Source: Bordetella genomosp. 13 (GTDB lineage: Bacteria > Pseudomonadota > Gammaproteobacteria > Burkholderiales > Burkholderiaceae_B). Taken from it: 64,000 bases of DNA. The stretch lies in contig NZ_VEHL01000003.1 of assembly GCF_007679965.1 (NCBI RefSeq), forward strand, positions 310,001 to 374,000, read 5' to 3'. Shown piece by piece: positions 51,743 through 60,575 of the stretch. The position numbers and the translations under genes were made by a program. The notes under the pieces were generated by a model. That model was not told where the DNA came from, did no database searches, and saw only the letters and a program-made list of their open reading frames with translations. Position 1 is the stretch's first letter; every line of letters starts with the position of its first letter.

Positions 51743-52561
51743 ATGAGTGAGCACGGCCTGTCCCTGGCCCCGCCGGTGGCCGCCCTCGCGCCGCGCGAGC
51801 TGATCCGCCTGGAAGGCGTCAGCAAGCGCTACGCCGGGCGCGGCGGCAGCTTCGACGCGGTGCGCGACGTGTCGCTGTCGATCCGCGCGGCCGACACCTT
51901 CGGCATCATCGGCAAGAGCGGCGCGGGAAAGTCCACGCTGCTGCGCCTGATCAACCTGCTGGAGCGGCCCGACGCGGGCCGCGTGCAGGTCGCCGGCACC
52001 GAACTGACCACGCTGCGCAAGCGCGACCTGCGGCGGGCGCGCCAGTCCATCGGCATGATCTTCCAGCAATTCAACCTGCTGCAGAACCTGACGGTGTTCG
52101 ACAACGTGGCCTTCCCGCTGCGGGTGCACGGCCTGCGCGACCGCGCGCAGATCGAGGCGCGCGTGACACGCTGCCTGGAGATCGTGGGGCTGACCGACAA
52201 GCGCGACAGCCATCCCGCGCACCTGTCGGGCGGGCAGAAGCAGCGCGTGGCGATCGCGCGGGCGCTGGTCAGCGAGCCCGCGGTGCTGCTGTGCGACGAG
52301 CCGACCTCGGCGCTGGACCCGCAGACCACGCGCTCGGTGCTTGGCGTGCTGCGCGACGTCAACCAGCGCCTGGGCGTCACCATCGTGATCGTGACGCACG
52401 AGCTGGCCGTGGTGCGCGCGCTGTGCCGCCACGTGGCGGTGATGGAAGGGGGCAGGGTGGTCGAGCAGGCCGAGATCTCGCGCGCGGGGGTCACGCTGCA
52501 TACCGCGCTGGGCCGCGAGCTGATCCGCGAGGCCGCGCATCCCTACGAAGAGGTGGCCTGA
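51743..52561 (+). CDS. MetN-type ABC transporter ATP-binding protein without NIL domain
   Basis: A 272-residue ATPase with Walker A GKSGAGKST, Q-loop FQQFNLLQNLTVF, signature LSGGQKQRVAIARAL, Walker B VLLCDEPTSALD and H-loop VTHELAVV. The protein ends about 20 residues after the nucleotide-binding domain, so the C-terminal NIL sensor of MetN is absent. Transport would then lack MetN-style ligand inhibition. It overlaps the permease by one base (TGATG). Confidence 0.92.
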   Translation: MSEHGLSLAPPVAALAPRELIRLEGVSKRYAGRGGSFDAVRDVSLSIRAADTFGIIGKSGAGKSTLLRLINLLERPDAGRVQVAGTELTTLRKRDLRRARQSIGMIFQQFNLLQNLTVFDNVAFPLRVHGLRDRAQIEARVTRCLEIVGLTDKRDSHPAHLSGGQKQRVAIARALVSEPAVLLCDEPTSALDPQTTRSVLGVLRDVNQRLGVTIVIVTHELAVVRALCRHVAVMEGGRVVEQAEISRAGVTLHTALGRELIREAAHPYEEVA

Positions 52562-53226
52562 TGTTCGACACCTTCGTGCAATTGCTGCCGGAGCTGGCCG
52601 TGGCCGCCGGTCAGACCTTCCTGATGCTGGGCATCGCGCTGGCCGCATCCATCCTCATCGGCGGGCCGCTGGGCGTGCTGCTGTTCCTGACCGGGCCGGG
52701 CCAGTCGCTGGCGCATCCCGCCGTGAACCGCGGCGTGGGCTGGGTCGTGAACGTGGTGCGGTCCTTCCCGTTCATCATTCTGCTGGTGGCGCTGGTGCCG
52801 TTCACGCGCGCCATCGCCGGCACGTCCATCGGGCCCACCGCGGCCGCCGTGCCGCTGTCGTTCGCCGCCATCCCGTACTTCGCGCGGTTGGTGGAGCAGT
52901 GCCTGCGCGAGGTGCCGCGCGGCGTGATCGAGGCCGCGCACGCGGCCGGCGCGTCCGAATGGCAGATCGTGTGGCGCGTGCTGGTGGTCGAGGCGCGCTC
53001 GGGGCTGGTGCTGGCCCTGACGGTGCTGTCGGTCAGTTTTCTTTCCTATTCCGCGGTGGCGGGCGTGGTGGGCGGCGGCGGCATCGGCGACCTGGCCATC
53101 CGCTACGGCTACTACCGCTTCCAGACCGATGTGATGGTCATCACCGTGGCGCTGCTGGTGGTGCTGGTGCAGATCATCCAGTTCGTCGGAACCACGGTGG
53201 CGCGCCGCATCGACAAGCGCGGATGA
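52561..53226 (+). CDS. MetI-type ABC transporter permease
   Basis: A 221-residue inner-membrane permease with five or six helices; the EAA loop is IEAAHAAGASEWQIVWRVLVVEA and GGGGIGDLAIRYGYYRFQTDVM is typical of MetI. It pairs with the preceding ATPase and the following receptor. Confidence 0.92.
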   Translation: MFDTFVQLLPELAVAAGQTFLMLGIALAASILIGGPLGVLLFLTGPGQSLAHPAVNRGVGWVVNVVRSFPFIILLVALVPFTRAIAGTSIGPTAAAVPLSFAAIPYFARLVEQCLREVPRGVIEAAHAAGASEWQIVWRVLVVEARSGLVLALTVLSVSFLSYSAVAGVVGGGGIGDLAIRYGYYRFQTDVMVITVALLVVLVQIIQFVGTTVARRIDKRG

Positions 53227-53265
53227 CCCTTGCCGCCCGCGAGGCGGCGCCCTACGGAGATTGGC

Positions 53266-54096
53266 ATGCAATTCGTATTGAAGACCCTGCTTGCGGCCGG
53301 CGTGCTGGCCATGATGGCGGCGACGCCCGCGCACGCGGCCGATCCCGCCAAGCGCGAGATCGTGTTCGGCGCCACCGCCGGCCCCTACAGCGACCAGATC
53401 AAGCTGGGCATCAAGCCCATCCTGGAGAAGCAGGGCTATACGGTGAAGATCGTCGAGTTCAACGACTACGTCCAGCCCAACTTCGCGCTGGCGCAGGGCT
53501 CGCTGGACGCCAACGCGTTCCAGCACGAGGTCTACCTGAAGAACTTCAGCAGCAAGAACAAGCTGTCGCTGTCCGAACTGGTGAAGGTGCCGACCGCGCC
53601 CATCGCCATCTACAGCAAGAAGTTCAAGAGCGTCGATGCCGCGCCCGAGGGCGTCACGGTGGCGCTGCCCAACGATCCGACCAACCAGGCGCGCGCGCTG
53701 GTGGTGCTGCAGCAGTTGAAGTGGATCACGCTGCGCGACGGCTACGACCCCATCACGGTGTCGGAGAAGGACGTGGCGCGGAACCCGAAGAAGATCAAGC
53801 TGGTGCCGCTGGAGGCCGCGCAGCTGCCGCGCTCGCTGGACGATACCGATTTCTCGTTCATCAACGGCAACTTCGCGCTGGCCTCGGGCCTGAAACTGAC
53901 CTCGGCGCTGGCGCTGGAGGACACCACGCCCACCTACCAGAACCTGGTGGCGGTGCGTACCGCCGACCTGGACAAGCCTTTCGCGCGCGACATCGCGGCG
54001 GCGTACCGCTCGCCCGAATTCCTTGCGGTGACCGAGCAGTCCTTCGCCGGCTTCGTCAAGACCGAGGACCAGCGCAGGCTGGCCGCGGCGAAGTAA
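53266..54096 (+). CDS. MetQ/NlpA-family substrate-binding protein
   Basis: A 276-residue periplasmic receptor with signal peptide ending AHAAD. Family blocks are GPYSDQIKLGIKPILEKQGY, LDANAFQHEVYLKNFSSKN, PNDPTNQARALVVLQQLKWI and LPRSLDDTDFSFINGNFALASGL. GGAGA precedes the ATG. It completes the second MetNIQ-type importer of cluster 2. Confidence 0.92.
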   Translation: MQFVLKTLLAAGVLAMMAATPAHAADPAKREIVFGATAGPYSDQIKLGIKPILEKQGYTVKIVEFNDYVQPNFALAQGSLDANAFQHEVYLKNFSSKNKLSLSELVKVPTAPIAIYSKKFKSVDAAPEGVTVALPNDPTNQARALVVLQQLKWITLRDGYDPITVSEKDVARNPKKIKLVPLEAAQLPRSLDDTDFSFINGNFALASGLKLTSALALEDTTPTYQNLVAVRTADLDKPFARDIAAAYRSPEFLAVTEQSFAGFVKTEDQRRLAAAK

Positions 54097-54176
54097 TCCC
54101 TGATGACCTCCCGCAGCCGCGCAAGCGCGGACGGGCTCCGTTTCTCGATTCATCCCACGTTTGCCAGGAGCACACC

Positions 54177-54392
54177 ATGACCACCCCCACCATCAACGCC
54201 CGCAACCAGTTCCGCGGCAAGATCCGTGAAATCGTCCACGGTCCCGTGCTGTCCGAGCTGGACATCGACACGCCCGCGGGCACGGTGACCTCGGTCATCA
54301 CCACCCGTTCCGTCAAGGAGCTGGACCTGCAGGTCGGCACCGAGGTGCTGGCCTTCGTCAAGGCCACGGAAGTGGCTGTGGCCAAGCTCTGA
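54177..54392 (+). CDS. Molbindin (TOBE/Mop) protein, SsuF-like
   Basis: A 71-residue single Mop domain: NQFRGKIREIVHGPVLSELDIDTPAGTVTSVITTRSVKELDLQVGTEVLAFVKATEVAVAKL pattern, known to bind molybdate or a molybdopterin as a hexamer. In Pseudomonas putida, ssuF at the end of the ssu operon encodes such a protein and is needed for growth on some sulfonates. Here it closes a cluster with SsuD and SsuE, so the same role is inferred. GCCAGGAG precedes the ATG. Confidence 0.88.
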   Translation: MTTPTINARNQFRGKIREIVHGPVLSELDIDTPAGTVTSVITTRSVKELDLQVGTEVLAFVKATEVAVAKL

Positions 54393-54411
54393 TCCTGCCG
54401 CGCGCGCGGCG

Positions 54412-54435
54412 TGGGCGGCTCAAGTGGGCCGCCCA
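54412..54435 (+). terminator. Hairpin after organosulfur cluster 2
   Basis: TGGGCGGC (54412-54419) pairs with GCCGCCCA (54428-54435) around an 8-base loop, 20 bases after the molbindin stop. No T tract follows. The remaining gap to 54627 holds a short palindrome TATGA-GT-TCATA (54484-54495). Confidence 0.5.
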
Positions 54436-54627
54436 GATGAAGCGGCACGGCGCGCGTCCAACCGCAGTATCCTGTCGATGGCTTATGAGTTCATAGCCAG
54501 AAAGTCGGATACTCCGCCCGTGACGGCGCGGGCGCTGCGGGACAATGATGCGGCGCGTGCGCGCACGGTCCTTGCGGCCGGTGCGCGCCGCCGCCTGTCT
54601 CATCGTTTCCCAGGACCCCGGATCATC

Positions 54628-55926
54628 ATGCCCGCCATCGATATTTCTCCCGCCGTCGCGCTGTCCGACGTCACCCGCCGCATCACACTGTCCGGCTTCC
54701 CCGCCGGCGCCGAGGTGTTGGTCAGCGCCACATCGCGCCAGGCCGATGGCCGCCTCTGGCAGAGCCGCGCGTCGTTCCGCGCCGACGGGCAGGGCGCGGT
54801 GGACCTGTCGGCGGCGCAGCCCTTGTCCGGCAGCTACGAGGGCGTGGATCCCAACGGACTGCTGTGGTCGCAGGCGCCGGCGGATGCGGACGCGGCGGGC
54901 CTGCCCGTGGCCATCGGCCCTGGCCAGCCGGTGCCCGTGCGCATCGACGCGCAGGCAGGCGAGGCCCGCGCCCAGGCCACGCTGACCCAGGTCTACGCCG
55001 CGGACGGCGTCGTGCGCCGCGAACTGCGCGAGCAGGGCCTGGTCGGCTCTCTTTACACCCCCGCCACGCCGGGCCCGCATCCCGCCATCGTGGTGATGAA
55101 CGGCTCCGGCGGCGGCATCAACGAGGCGCGCGCGGCGCTGTTCGCCTCGCACGGCTACGCCGCGCTGGCGCTGGGCTATTTCGGCGCGCCGGGCCTGCCC
55201 TCGCACATCTCGCAGACCCCGCTGGAATACTTCGAGAAGGGCCTGCAATGGCTGCGCGACACCGTGAAGCCCGCGCACGGCTTCATCGCGGTGTCGGGCC
55301 AGTCGCGCGGCGGCGAACTGTCGCTGCTGCTGGGCGCGACCTATCCGGAACTGGTGTCGGCGGTGATCGGATACGTGCCCAGCTCGGTGGTGCATGGCGT
55401 ACTGAACGCCGGCCGCCCGGGCGAGGGCCGCTTCGCACCCACCTGGATCCTGCGCGGAGAGCCGGTGCCGCACGTGTGGCAGGACAACGCCGCGCAGGAC
55501 TGGTCGGCGGTGGACAGCCTGGCCGAGCCGCGCCGCCAGGCGCAGGCCTTCGTGAATGCCCAGCGCGACACGGCCGCCGTGGCGCGCGCCCGCATCGCGG
55601 TGGAACGCATCGCCGGACCGGTGCTGCTGATCTCGGGCGGCGACGACGGCTACTGGCCGTCCAGCGCGTACTCGCGCGAGGTCGCCGACTCCCTGCGCGC
55701 GGCGGGACACGCGTATCCGGTCGAGCACCTGGACTACCCCGGCGCCGGCCATGCCATCCAGGCGCCCAACGTGCCGACCACCGAGATCGCCAAGCCGCAT
55801 GCGGTGTCGGGCATCGTGCTGACGGGCGGCGGCACCGCGCAGGCCAATGCGCAGGCCAACGCCGAATCGTGGCAGGGCGTGCTGCGCTTCCTGAAGGACG
55901 CCGTGGCGGCCCGCGCCGCGCGCTGA
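54628..55926 (+). CDS. Acyl-CoA thioester hydrolase/BAAT-type alpha/beta hydrolase
   Basis: A 432-residue protein with an N-terminal thioester hydrolase (BAAT N-type) beta domain (FPAGAEVLVSATSRQADGRLWQS, LSGSYEGVDPNGLLW) and a C-terminal alpha/beta hydrolase. The nucleophile lies in SGQSRGGELSLLL (serine where mammalian BAAT has cysteine). A catalytic aspartate is likely in LLISGGDDGYWPSSAYS and the histidine in YPGAGHAIQ. The ATG at 54628 is the first at the fold; CAGGA lies 11 bases before. Substrate unknown. Confidence 0.87.
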   Translation: MPAIDISPAVALSDVTRRITLSGFPAGAEVLVSATSRQADGRLWQSRASFRADGQGAVDLSAAQPLSGSYEGVDPNGLLWSQAPADADAAGLPVAIGPGQPVPVRIDAQAGEARAQATLTQVYAADGVVRRELREQGLVGSLYTPATPGPHPAIVVMNGSGGGINEARAALFASHGYAALALGYFGAPGLPSHISQTPLEYFEKGLQWLRDTVKPAHGFIAVSGQSRGGELSLLLGATYPELVSAVIGYVPSSVVHGVLNAGRPGEGRFAPTWILRGEPVPHVWQDNAAQDWSAVDSLAEPRRQAQAFVNAQRDTAAVARARIAVERIAGPVLLISGGDDGYWPSSAYSREVADSLRAAGHAYPVEHLDYPGAGHAIQAPNVPTTEIAKPHAVSGIVLTGGGTAQANAQANAESWQGVLRFLKDAVAARAAR

Positions 55927-55944
55927 TTTTCCTGCGTCGAAAAC

Positions 55945-55985
55945 GAAAGAGCCGCCGGACACATCGTCCGGCGGCTCTTTCTTTT
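55945..55985. terminator. Strong bidirectional terminator
   Basis: A perfect 16-bp stem (55945-55960 with 55966-55981), 5-base loop, then TTTT on the plus strand and an A-run on the other side. It separates the convergent hydrolase gene and the long minus-strand operon. Confidence 0.9.
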
Positions 55986-56028
55986 GCTGCTGTGGCGGCC
56001 CGCCCGGCAGGCCGCGTGTGCGCCCGGA

Positions 56029-56814
56029 TCAGGTCTGCGCGGTGCGCGCCCGCTCGGCGCGCTCGGCTTCCCAGAACACGACCTTGCGGTGCACCAGGCG
56101 CACGGTTTCCGTGCCGATGATGCCGATGACGGCCAGCAGCACCACCGCGGCGAACATCGTGCTGACGTTCATGTTGACCGCCGACGAGCCGATCAGGTAG
56201 CCCAGCCCGGCCTCGGACGACACCAGTTCGCCCACCACCGTGCCGATCAGCGCCAGCGAGATGCCGATCTGCAGGCCCGCGAAGATGTCGCCCGCCGCCG
56301 CCGGCAGCTTCACGTGGCGGAACAGGTACCAGCGGCTGGCCGAGAAGGCCTTGCACGCATCGATCAGGTCCGGGTCCACGCGGCGGATGCCGACGATGGT
56401 GTTGACGAACAGCGGGAAGAAACAGATCAGCACGACCAGCACGACCTTCGAGGCGATGCCGAAGCCGAACCACACCAGGATCAGCGGGGCCAGCGCCACC
56501 TTGGGCGTGGCCTGCACCGCCACCAGCACGGGATAGACGAACTTCTCGAAGGTGCGCGACTCGGCCAGCAGGGCGCCGAACACCAGCGCCAGGACGCTGC
56601 CGATCAGGTAGCCCAGGAGGGTGGCGTACACCGTGTAGCCGATGTGCCGCCAGATGGTGCCGTCGGCGAAGCCCGCCACCAGCGCGTGGAACACGGCGCG
56701 CGGGCCGGGCAGCACGTAGTCGGGCATGTCGAACGCGATCACGCCGTAGTGCCAGACGACCAGGATCACAGCCAGGGTGATGAGGGGGTAAACCAGTTGC
56801 GTTAGACGATGCAT
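56029..56814 (-). CDS. NitT/TauT-type ABC transporter permease
   Basis: A 261-residue permease with six hydrophobic helices; the EAA-like loop is IDACKAFSASRWYLFRHVKLPAAAGDIFAGLQIGISLALIG, typical of SsuC/TauC relatives. The start MHRLTQ is chosen over a longer frame by the position of the first helix. It is last gene of the operon, 139 bases after the ATPase, with a REP-like element between. Confidence 0.9.
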   Translation of the reverse strand: MHRLTQLVYPLITLAVILVVWHYGVIAFDMPDYVLPGPRAVFHALVAGFADGTIWRHIGYTVYATLLGYLIGSVLALVFGALLAESRTFEKFVYPVLVAVQATPKVALAPLILVWFGFGIASKVVLVVLICFFPLFVNTIVGIRRVDPDLIDACKAFSASRWYLFRHVKLPAAAGDIFAGLQIGISLALIGTVVGELVSSEAGLGYLIGSSAVNMNVSTMFAAVVLLAVIGIIGTETVRLVHRKVVFWEAERAERARTAQT

Positions 56815-56881
56815 GGTGTGGGTACCTTTGCTGCCAGGCGGCACCCATGACGCAAGAAACGGGTGCCACTTGATCGGGGGG

Positions 56882-56949
56882 CGCGGCGGATCCGGCCTTG
56901 CGGTCCGCCTGCGTTGCGCCTGGGGGGAGGCGCGCGGCGCCTTGGGGCG
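56882..56949 (-). repeat. REP-like element, copy A
   Basis: A two-hairpin GC element: GCGGATCCG/CGGTCCGC followed by AGGCGC-GCG-GCGCCT flanked by G runs. It lies 4 bases after the ATPase stop codon. It aligns with copy B at 61081-61153 over its whole length. Confidence 0.7.
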
Positions 56950-56953
56950 ATAT

Positions 56954-57730
56954 TCAGACGAAGTGTTGACGCAGGTGTTGGCAGGCCTGCGCGAACTCGG
57001 GCGTGGCCATGGTATCGAGGCCGCGCGGACGCGGCAGGTCGATGCGGAAGTCCTCGACGATGCGCCCCGGGCGCGCTGACATGACCAGCACGCGGTCGGA
57101 CAGGAACACGGCCTCGGGAATGCTGTGCGTGATGAACATCACCGACTTCTGGTCGCGCATCCACACGCGCTGCAGTTCCAGCATCAAGTGCTCGCGCGTC
57201 AGGGCGTCCAGCGCCGAGAAGGGCTCGTCCATCAGCAGCAGTCGCGGGTCGCGCAACAGCATGCGGGCCAGGCCCACGCGCTGCTGCATGCCGCCCGACA
57301 GCTCGTTCGGGTAGTTGTCGGCGAAGGCTTCCAGGCCCATCAGCTGCAGCAGCTCGCGGGCGCGCACGCGGGCCCGGTCCAGGTCCTGCCCCAGGGTCTC
57401 GGCCGGCACGATCACGTTGGCCAGCACGGTCTTCCAGGGCAGCAGCGTGGGTTTCTGGAAGGCGATGCCGATGTCGGGACGCGGCCCGCGCACCGCCTCG
57501 CCCGCGATCTCCATCGCGCCGGAGGTCGGGGCGAGCAGGCCCGCCGCGATCTTCAGCAGCGTGGACTTGCCGCAGCCCGACGGGCCCAGCAGCGTGACGA
57601 ACTCGCCCGCGCCGATGCGCAGGTCCACGTCGCGCAGCGCCTCGATGGCGCCGCGCCGCGTGCGATAGACCAGCGACAGGCGCTGTGCGTCGAGCATGGC
57701 GTCGTTGGCCACGGGTGCGGACTGCGTCAT
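56954..57730 (-). CDS. NitT/TauT-type ABC transporter ATP-binding protein
   Basis: A 258-residue ATPase: Walker A GPSGCGKST, Q-loop AFQKPTLLPWKTVLANV, signature LSGGMQQRVGLARML, Walker B LLLMDEPFSALD, H-loop FITHSIPEAVFLSDRV. This is the SsuB/TauB-like branch. It begins inside the end of the receptor gene (ATGA overlap), confirming co-translation. Confidence 0.92.
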   Translation of the reverse strand: MTQSAPVANDAMLDAQRLSLVYRTRRGAIEALRDVDLRIGAGEFVTLLGPSGCGKSTLLKIAAGLLAPTSGAMEIAGEAVRGPRPDIGIAFQKPTLLPWKTVLANVIVPAETLGQDLDRARVRARELLQLMGLEAFADNYPNELSGGMQQRVGLARMLLRDPRLLLMDEPFSALDALTREHLMLELQRVWMRDQKSVMFITHSIPEAVFLSDRVLVMSARPGRIVEDFRIDLPRPRGLDTMATPEFAQACQHLRQHFV

Positions 57731-58839
57731 TTGGCCGCCTGGGCCTTGGCGCGCACGGCGTCGGCGTCGAACTTCGAGAATTCGGGCACCAGCGAGTTGT
57801 CGAAGATGCGCTCCACCGGGATCTGGTCGGTGTTGAACTCGCCGGCTTCATGCATGGATTTCACGAAGCTCTTGATGACGCCCAGGTCGAACTGGCCGAC
57901 CGTGCGCGCCTGGCCTTCGGGCGTGCGCAGCACCTTGGACATGCGCAGCTTGGCCAGCGAGGCGGCCTGCTCCAGGTTCTTCGCGGCATCGCCGTCCTTG
58001 GGCCTGGATTCAGGCTGCATGCGCCAGAAGGCTTCCACGCACAGGTTGGGATTGGCGTCGCACGCCACCAGGGCCTTGGTGTAGGCGCGGCCGAAGCGGG
58101 CCAGCAGCTGCGGATCGTTCTTGACGGTGTCCTGGTGCGCGATGAAACCGTTGCTGTTCATGCGGCGGAACGTGTCGGGGTAGGGCAGGCGGCGGATCTT
58201 CGTGCCGGTCTGCTCCAGCATGGCGTGCCAGATGCTGTTGTAGTTCAACGCATCGACGCGGCCCTGGCGCAGCGCCAGGAAGCCCGAGCCCAGCACGCCG
58301 ACGGCGACGATGTCGACGTCCTTGCCGGCGGTCAGGCCCTGGTTGCGCAGCAGCGCGCGCGTGCTGGGTATGGTGCCCCAGGTGAGCGCGCCCACGCCGA
58401 TCTTCTTGCCCTTCAGGTCGGCGATGCTCTTGATGTCGCTGTCTTCCAGCACGGCCAGCTCGATCTCGTTGGCGGGCGTGGCGTTGTAGAAGTAGGTGAC
58501 GGGCAGCGGCGTCTTGCCGGTCTCGTACGAGCCCAGCACCGGCTCGGGCAGCGGGAAGCCGACGGTGATCTTCTTGGAGGCCACCTGCGGCAGCAGCGCG
58601 CCCGCGCCCTGGAACACGATGGTCTTGACCGAGATGTTCTCCTCGGCGAAGAAGCCCAGCTCGTTGCCCAGCGCGTACACGCCGCCGCTGTCGGCGGTCA
58701 GCGGGATGGCCAGGCCGACCGTGACCTCGTCGGCGGCCTGCGCGGCCGTGCCGGCGCCCGCCAGCAGCAGCGATGCGGCCAGCGCGGCGGCCAGGGTGGC
58801 CCCGTTGGCGCGACGGCGGGAAAACAGATGATGGATCAT
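57727..58839 (-). CDS. NMT1/SsuA-like ABC substrate-binding protein
   Basis: A 370-residue periplasmic receptor with a signal peptide ending AAQAA. The fold is that of NitT/TauT receptors: TVGLAIPLTADSGGVYALGNELGFFAEENISVKTIVFQG, then VGFPLPEPVLGSYETGK and LKGKKIGVGALTWGTIPSTRALLRNQGL. The start MIHHLFSRRR is the first that gives a signal peptide. It is coupled to the ATPase by an ATGA overlap. Ligand unknown; the acyl-CoA ligase upstream suggests a carboxylic acid. Confidence 0.9.
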   Translation of the reverse strand: MIHHLFSRRRANGATLAAALAASLLLAGAGTAAQAADEVTVGLAIPLTADSGGVYALGNELGFFAEENISVKTIVFQGAGALLPQVASKKITVGFPLPEPVLGSYETGKTPLPVTYFYNATPANEIELAVLEDSDIKSIADLKGKKIGVGALTWGTIPSTRALLRNQGLTAGKDVDIVAVGVLGSGFLALRQGRVDALNYNSIWHAMLEQTGTKIRRLPYPDTFRRMNSNGFIAHQDTVKNDPQLLARFGRAYTKALVACDANPNLCVEAFWRMQPESRPKDGDAAKNLEQAASLAKLRMSKVLRTPEGQARTVGQFDLGVIKSFVKSMHEAGEFNTDQIPVERIFDNSLVPEFSKFDADAVRAKAQAAK

Positions 58840-59002
58840 GATTGCCTCGATTCGGTAGTGCGTGCGATGTCTTGCGTGGAATGAACCGGCCGCCCGCGCG
58901 GCCGACCCGCGATGATGCCCGTGCGGCATCGGCCAGCCAAAGAACGGTTGCTTGTATGGACAGGTGCGTTCGGCATATGCGGCGCGTCCGGCCTTGTCGT
59001 GC

Positions 59003-60544
59003 TCAGGCGGCGCGGCCGGGCGACGCATCGCCGGGCGACGCTTCGCCGCGCTCGGCCACCCGGGCCTGCGCCTCGTCCTGTAGGCGCTTGCGGTCCAGCT
59101 TGTTGGTCGATGCCAGCGGCAGTGCGTCCACGATCCACACCCGGCGCGGATGCTGGTAGGCGGCGGCGTTGGCCAGGGTGTACCGGCGGATCTCGTCCTC
59201 GCTCAGCTGCGCGCCCGCGCGCGGCACCACGAAGGCCACCGGCTTGGTGCCCTTGATGTCGTCGGGCACCGGCACCACGCAGGCCTGCTGCACGCCCGGA
59301 TGCGTCTCGATGATCTTCTCGACCTCGCCCGGATAGATGTTCTCGCCGCCGCTGACGAACATGTCGTCGCGCCGGCCCACGAAATAATGGAAGCCTTGCT
59401 CGTCGCGGCGGAACACGTCGCCGGTGACGTAATGGCCGTCCTCGGTGAAGGGCGGCTTCAGGTCGGGCCGCTGGTGATAGCCCAGCATCAGGCCGGGGCT
59501 CTTCATCTCCAGCATGCCCTGGCCGGGGCCGTCTTCCGCGCCGCGCGACAGCCGCACCGACACCTGCGGGTGCGGATAGCCGATCGACATGGGCGGGGTG
59601 GGCAGACCCTGCGGGTGCGGGCCGAACACCACGGGTCCGCCCTCGGTCGTGCCGTACGCGTTGATCACGCGGGCATTGGGCAGCATGGCGTGGATCTGCG
59701 CCAGCAGGCTGGCGCTGACGGGCGCCGAGCCCATGCGGATCACCTTGACGGACGACAGGTCGGTCTGCGCCAGCAGGTCGCGCTCGCGCAGCATCATGGC
59801 GATCATGGGCGGCACGGCGGTCAGCCAGGTGCAGCGATAGCGCCCGATGCAACGGATGTAGGCCTGCGCCGTGAACTGCGGCAGCAGTACCGTGGTGGCA
59901 TGGCTGGCGATGGACAGGAAGGCCAGCGCCAGCGCGTTCATGTGATAGAGCGGCGCCGCGATCAGCGCGCGCTCGTCGTCCAGGGGCGTGGCCACGCGGC
60001 GCGTGTCCACGGTCCACAGATGGCTTTCGTGGGACAGCAGCACGCCCTTGGGCTTGCCGGTGGATCCCGACGTGTACAGCATCAGCGCCACTTCCTGCGG
60101 CGCCGGTGCGTGGATGGGCTCGCGGCCGGGCGCGAGGAATCGCAGGAAACCGTCGCCATCCAGCGGCACGGTGGCCAGCCCGGCCGGCACACTGGCCAGC
60201 CGCGCGTCGTCGTGCAGCACCAGGCGAGCGCCGCTGTCGGCCAGCACGTAGGCGATGGTGGCGGCCGGAAACTTGAAGTTGACCGGCACGGCCACCAGCC
60301 CGGCCCGCATGATGCCCATCACGGCGGCCACGTAGCGCACCGAGTTGGCGGCCAGCAGCGCGATGCGCGCGCCGCGCGGATGCCCGCCCAGCCGCAGGGC
60401 CTGCGCCACGCCCTCGGCCAGCTCGTCCAGCTCGGCGTAGGTGCAGGGAGTCTCGTTCAGGTCGGCGTCCACGCCGATCAACGCGACCCGCTGGGGGTCG
60501 GCCGAACGGTCGATCAGGTCGCCGAGGTTGCGGGCGCGGGTCAT
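59003..60544 (-). CDS. AMP-dependent acyl-CoA synthetase
   Basis: A 513-residue ANL enzyme: phosphate loop LYTSGSTGKPKGVLLSHESH, A5 NAYGTTEGGPVVFGP, VTGDVFRRDEQGFHYFVGRRDDMFVSGGENIYPGEVEKIIE as hinge and A8, and the catalytic lysine in LASTNKLDRKRL. It would activate an imported carboxylate to its CoA ester. The last 20 residues contain a repeated GEASPGDASPG. AAGG precedes the ATG. It sits between the thioesterase and the receptor gene in the operon. Confidence 0.92.
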   Translation of the reverse strand: MTRARNLGDLIDRSADPQRVALIGVDADLNETPCTYAELDELAEGVAQALRLGGHPRGARIALLAANSVRYVAAVMGIMRAGLVAVPVNFKFPAATIAYVLADSGARLVLHDDARLASVPAGLATVPLDGDGFLRFLAPGREPIHAPAPQEVALMLYTSGSTGKPKGVLLSHESHLWTVDTRRVATPLDDERALIAAPLYHMNALALAFLSIASHATTVLLPQFTAQAYIRCIGRYRCTWLTAVPPMIAMMLRERDLLAQTDLSSVKVIRMGSAPVSASLLAQIHAMLPNARVINAYGTTEGGPVVFGPHPQGLPTPPMSIGYPHPQVSVRLSRGAEDGPGQGMLEMKSPGLMLGYHQRPDLKPPFTEDGHYVTGDVFRRDEQGFHYFVGRRDDMFVSGGENIYPGEVEKIIETHPGVQQACVVPVPDDIKGTKPVAFVVPRAGAQLSEDEIRRYTLANAAAYQHPRRVWIVDALPLASTNKLDRKRLQDEAQARVAERGEASPGDASPGRAA

Positions 60545-60575
60545 GGTGCTGCCTTGTGCGGTTGCGGGCTCGGGA

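Noticed and set aside
54484..54495. Palindrome TATGA-GT-TCATA before the BAAT-type hydrolase
   Set aside because: Arms are only five bases, no regulator is adjacent and a second copy was not found; kept only as a remark in the hairpin entry.
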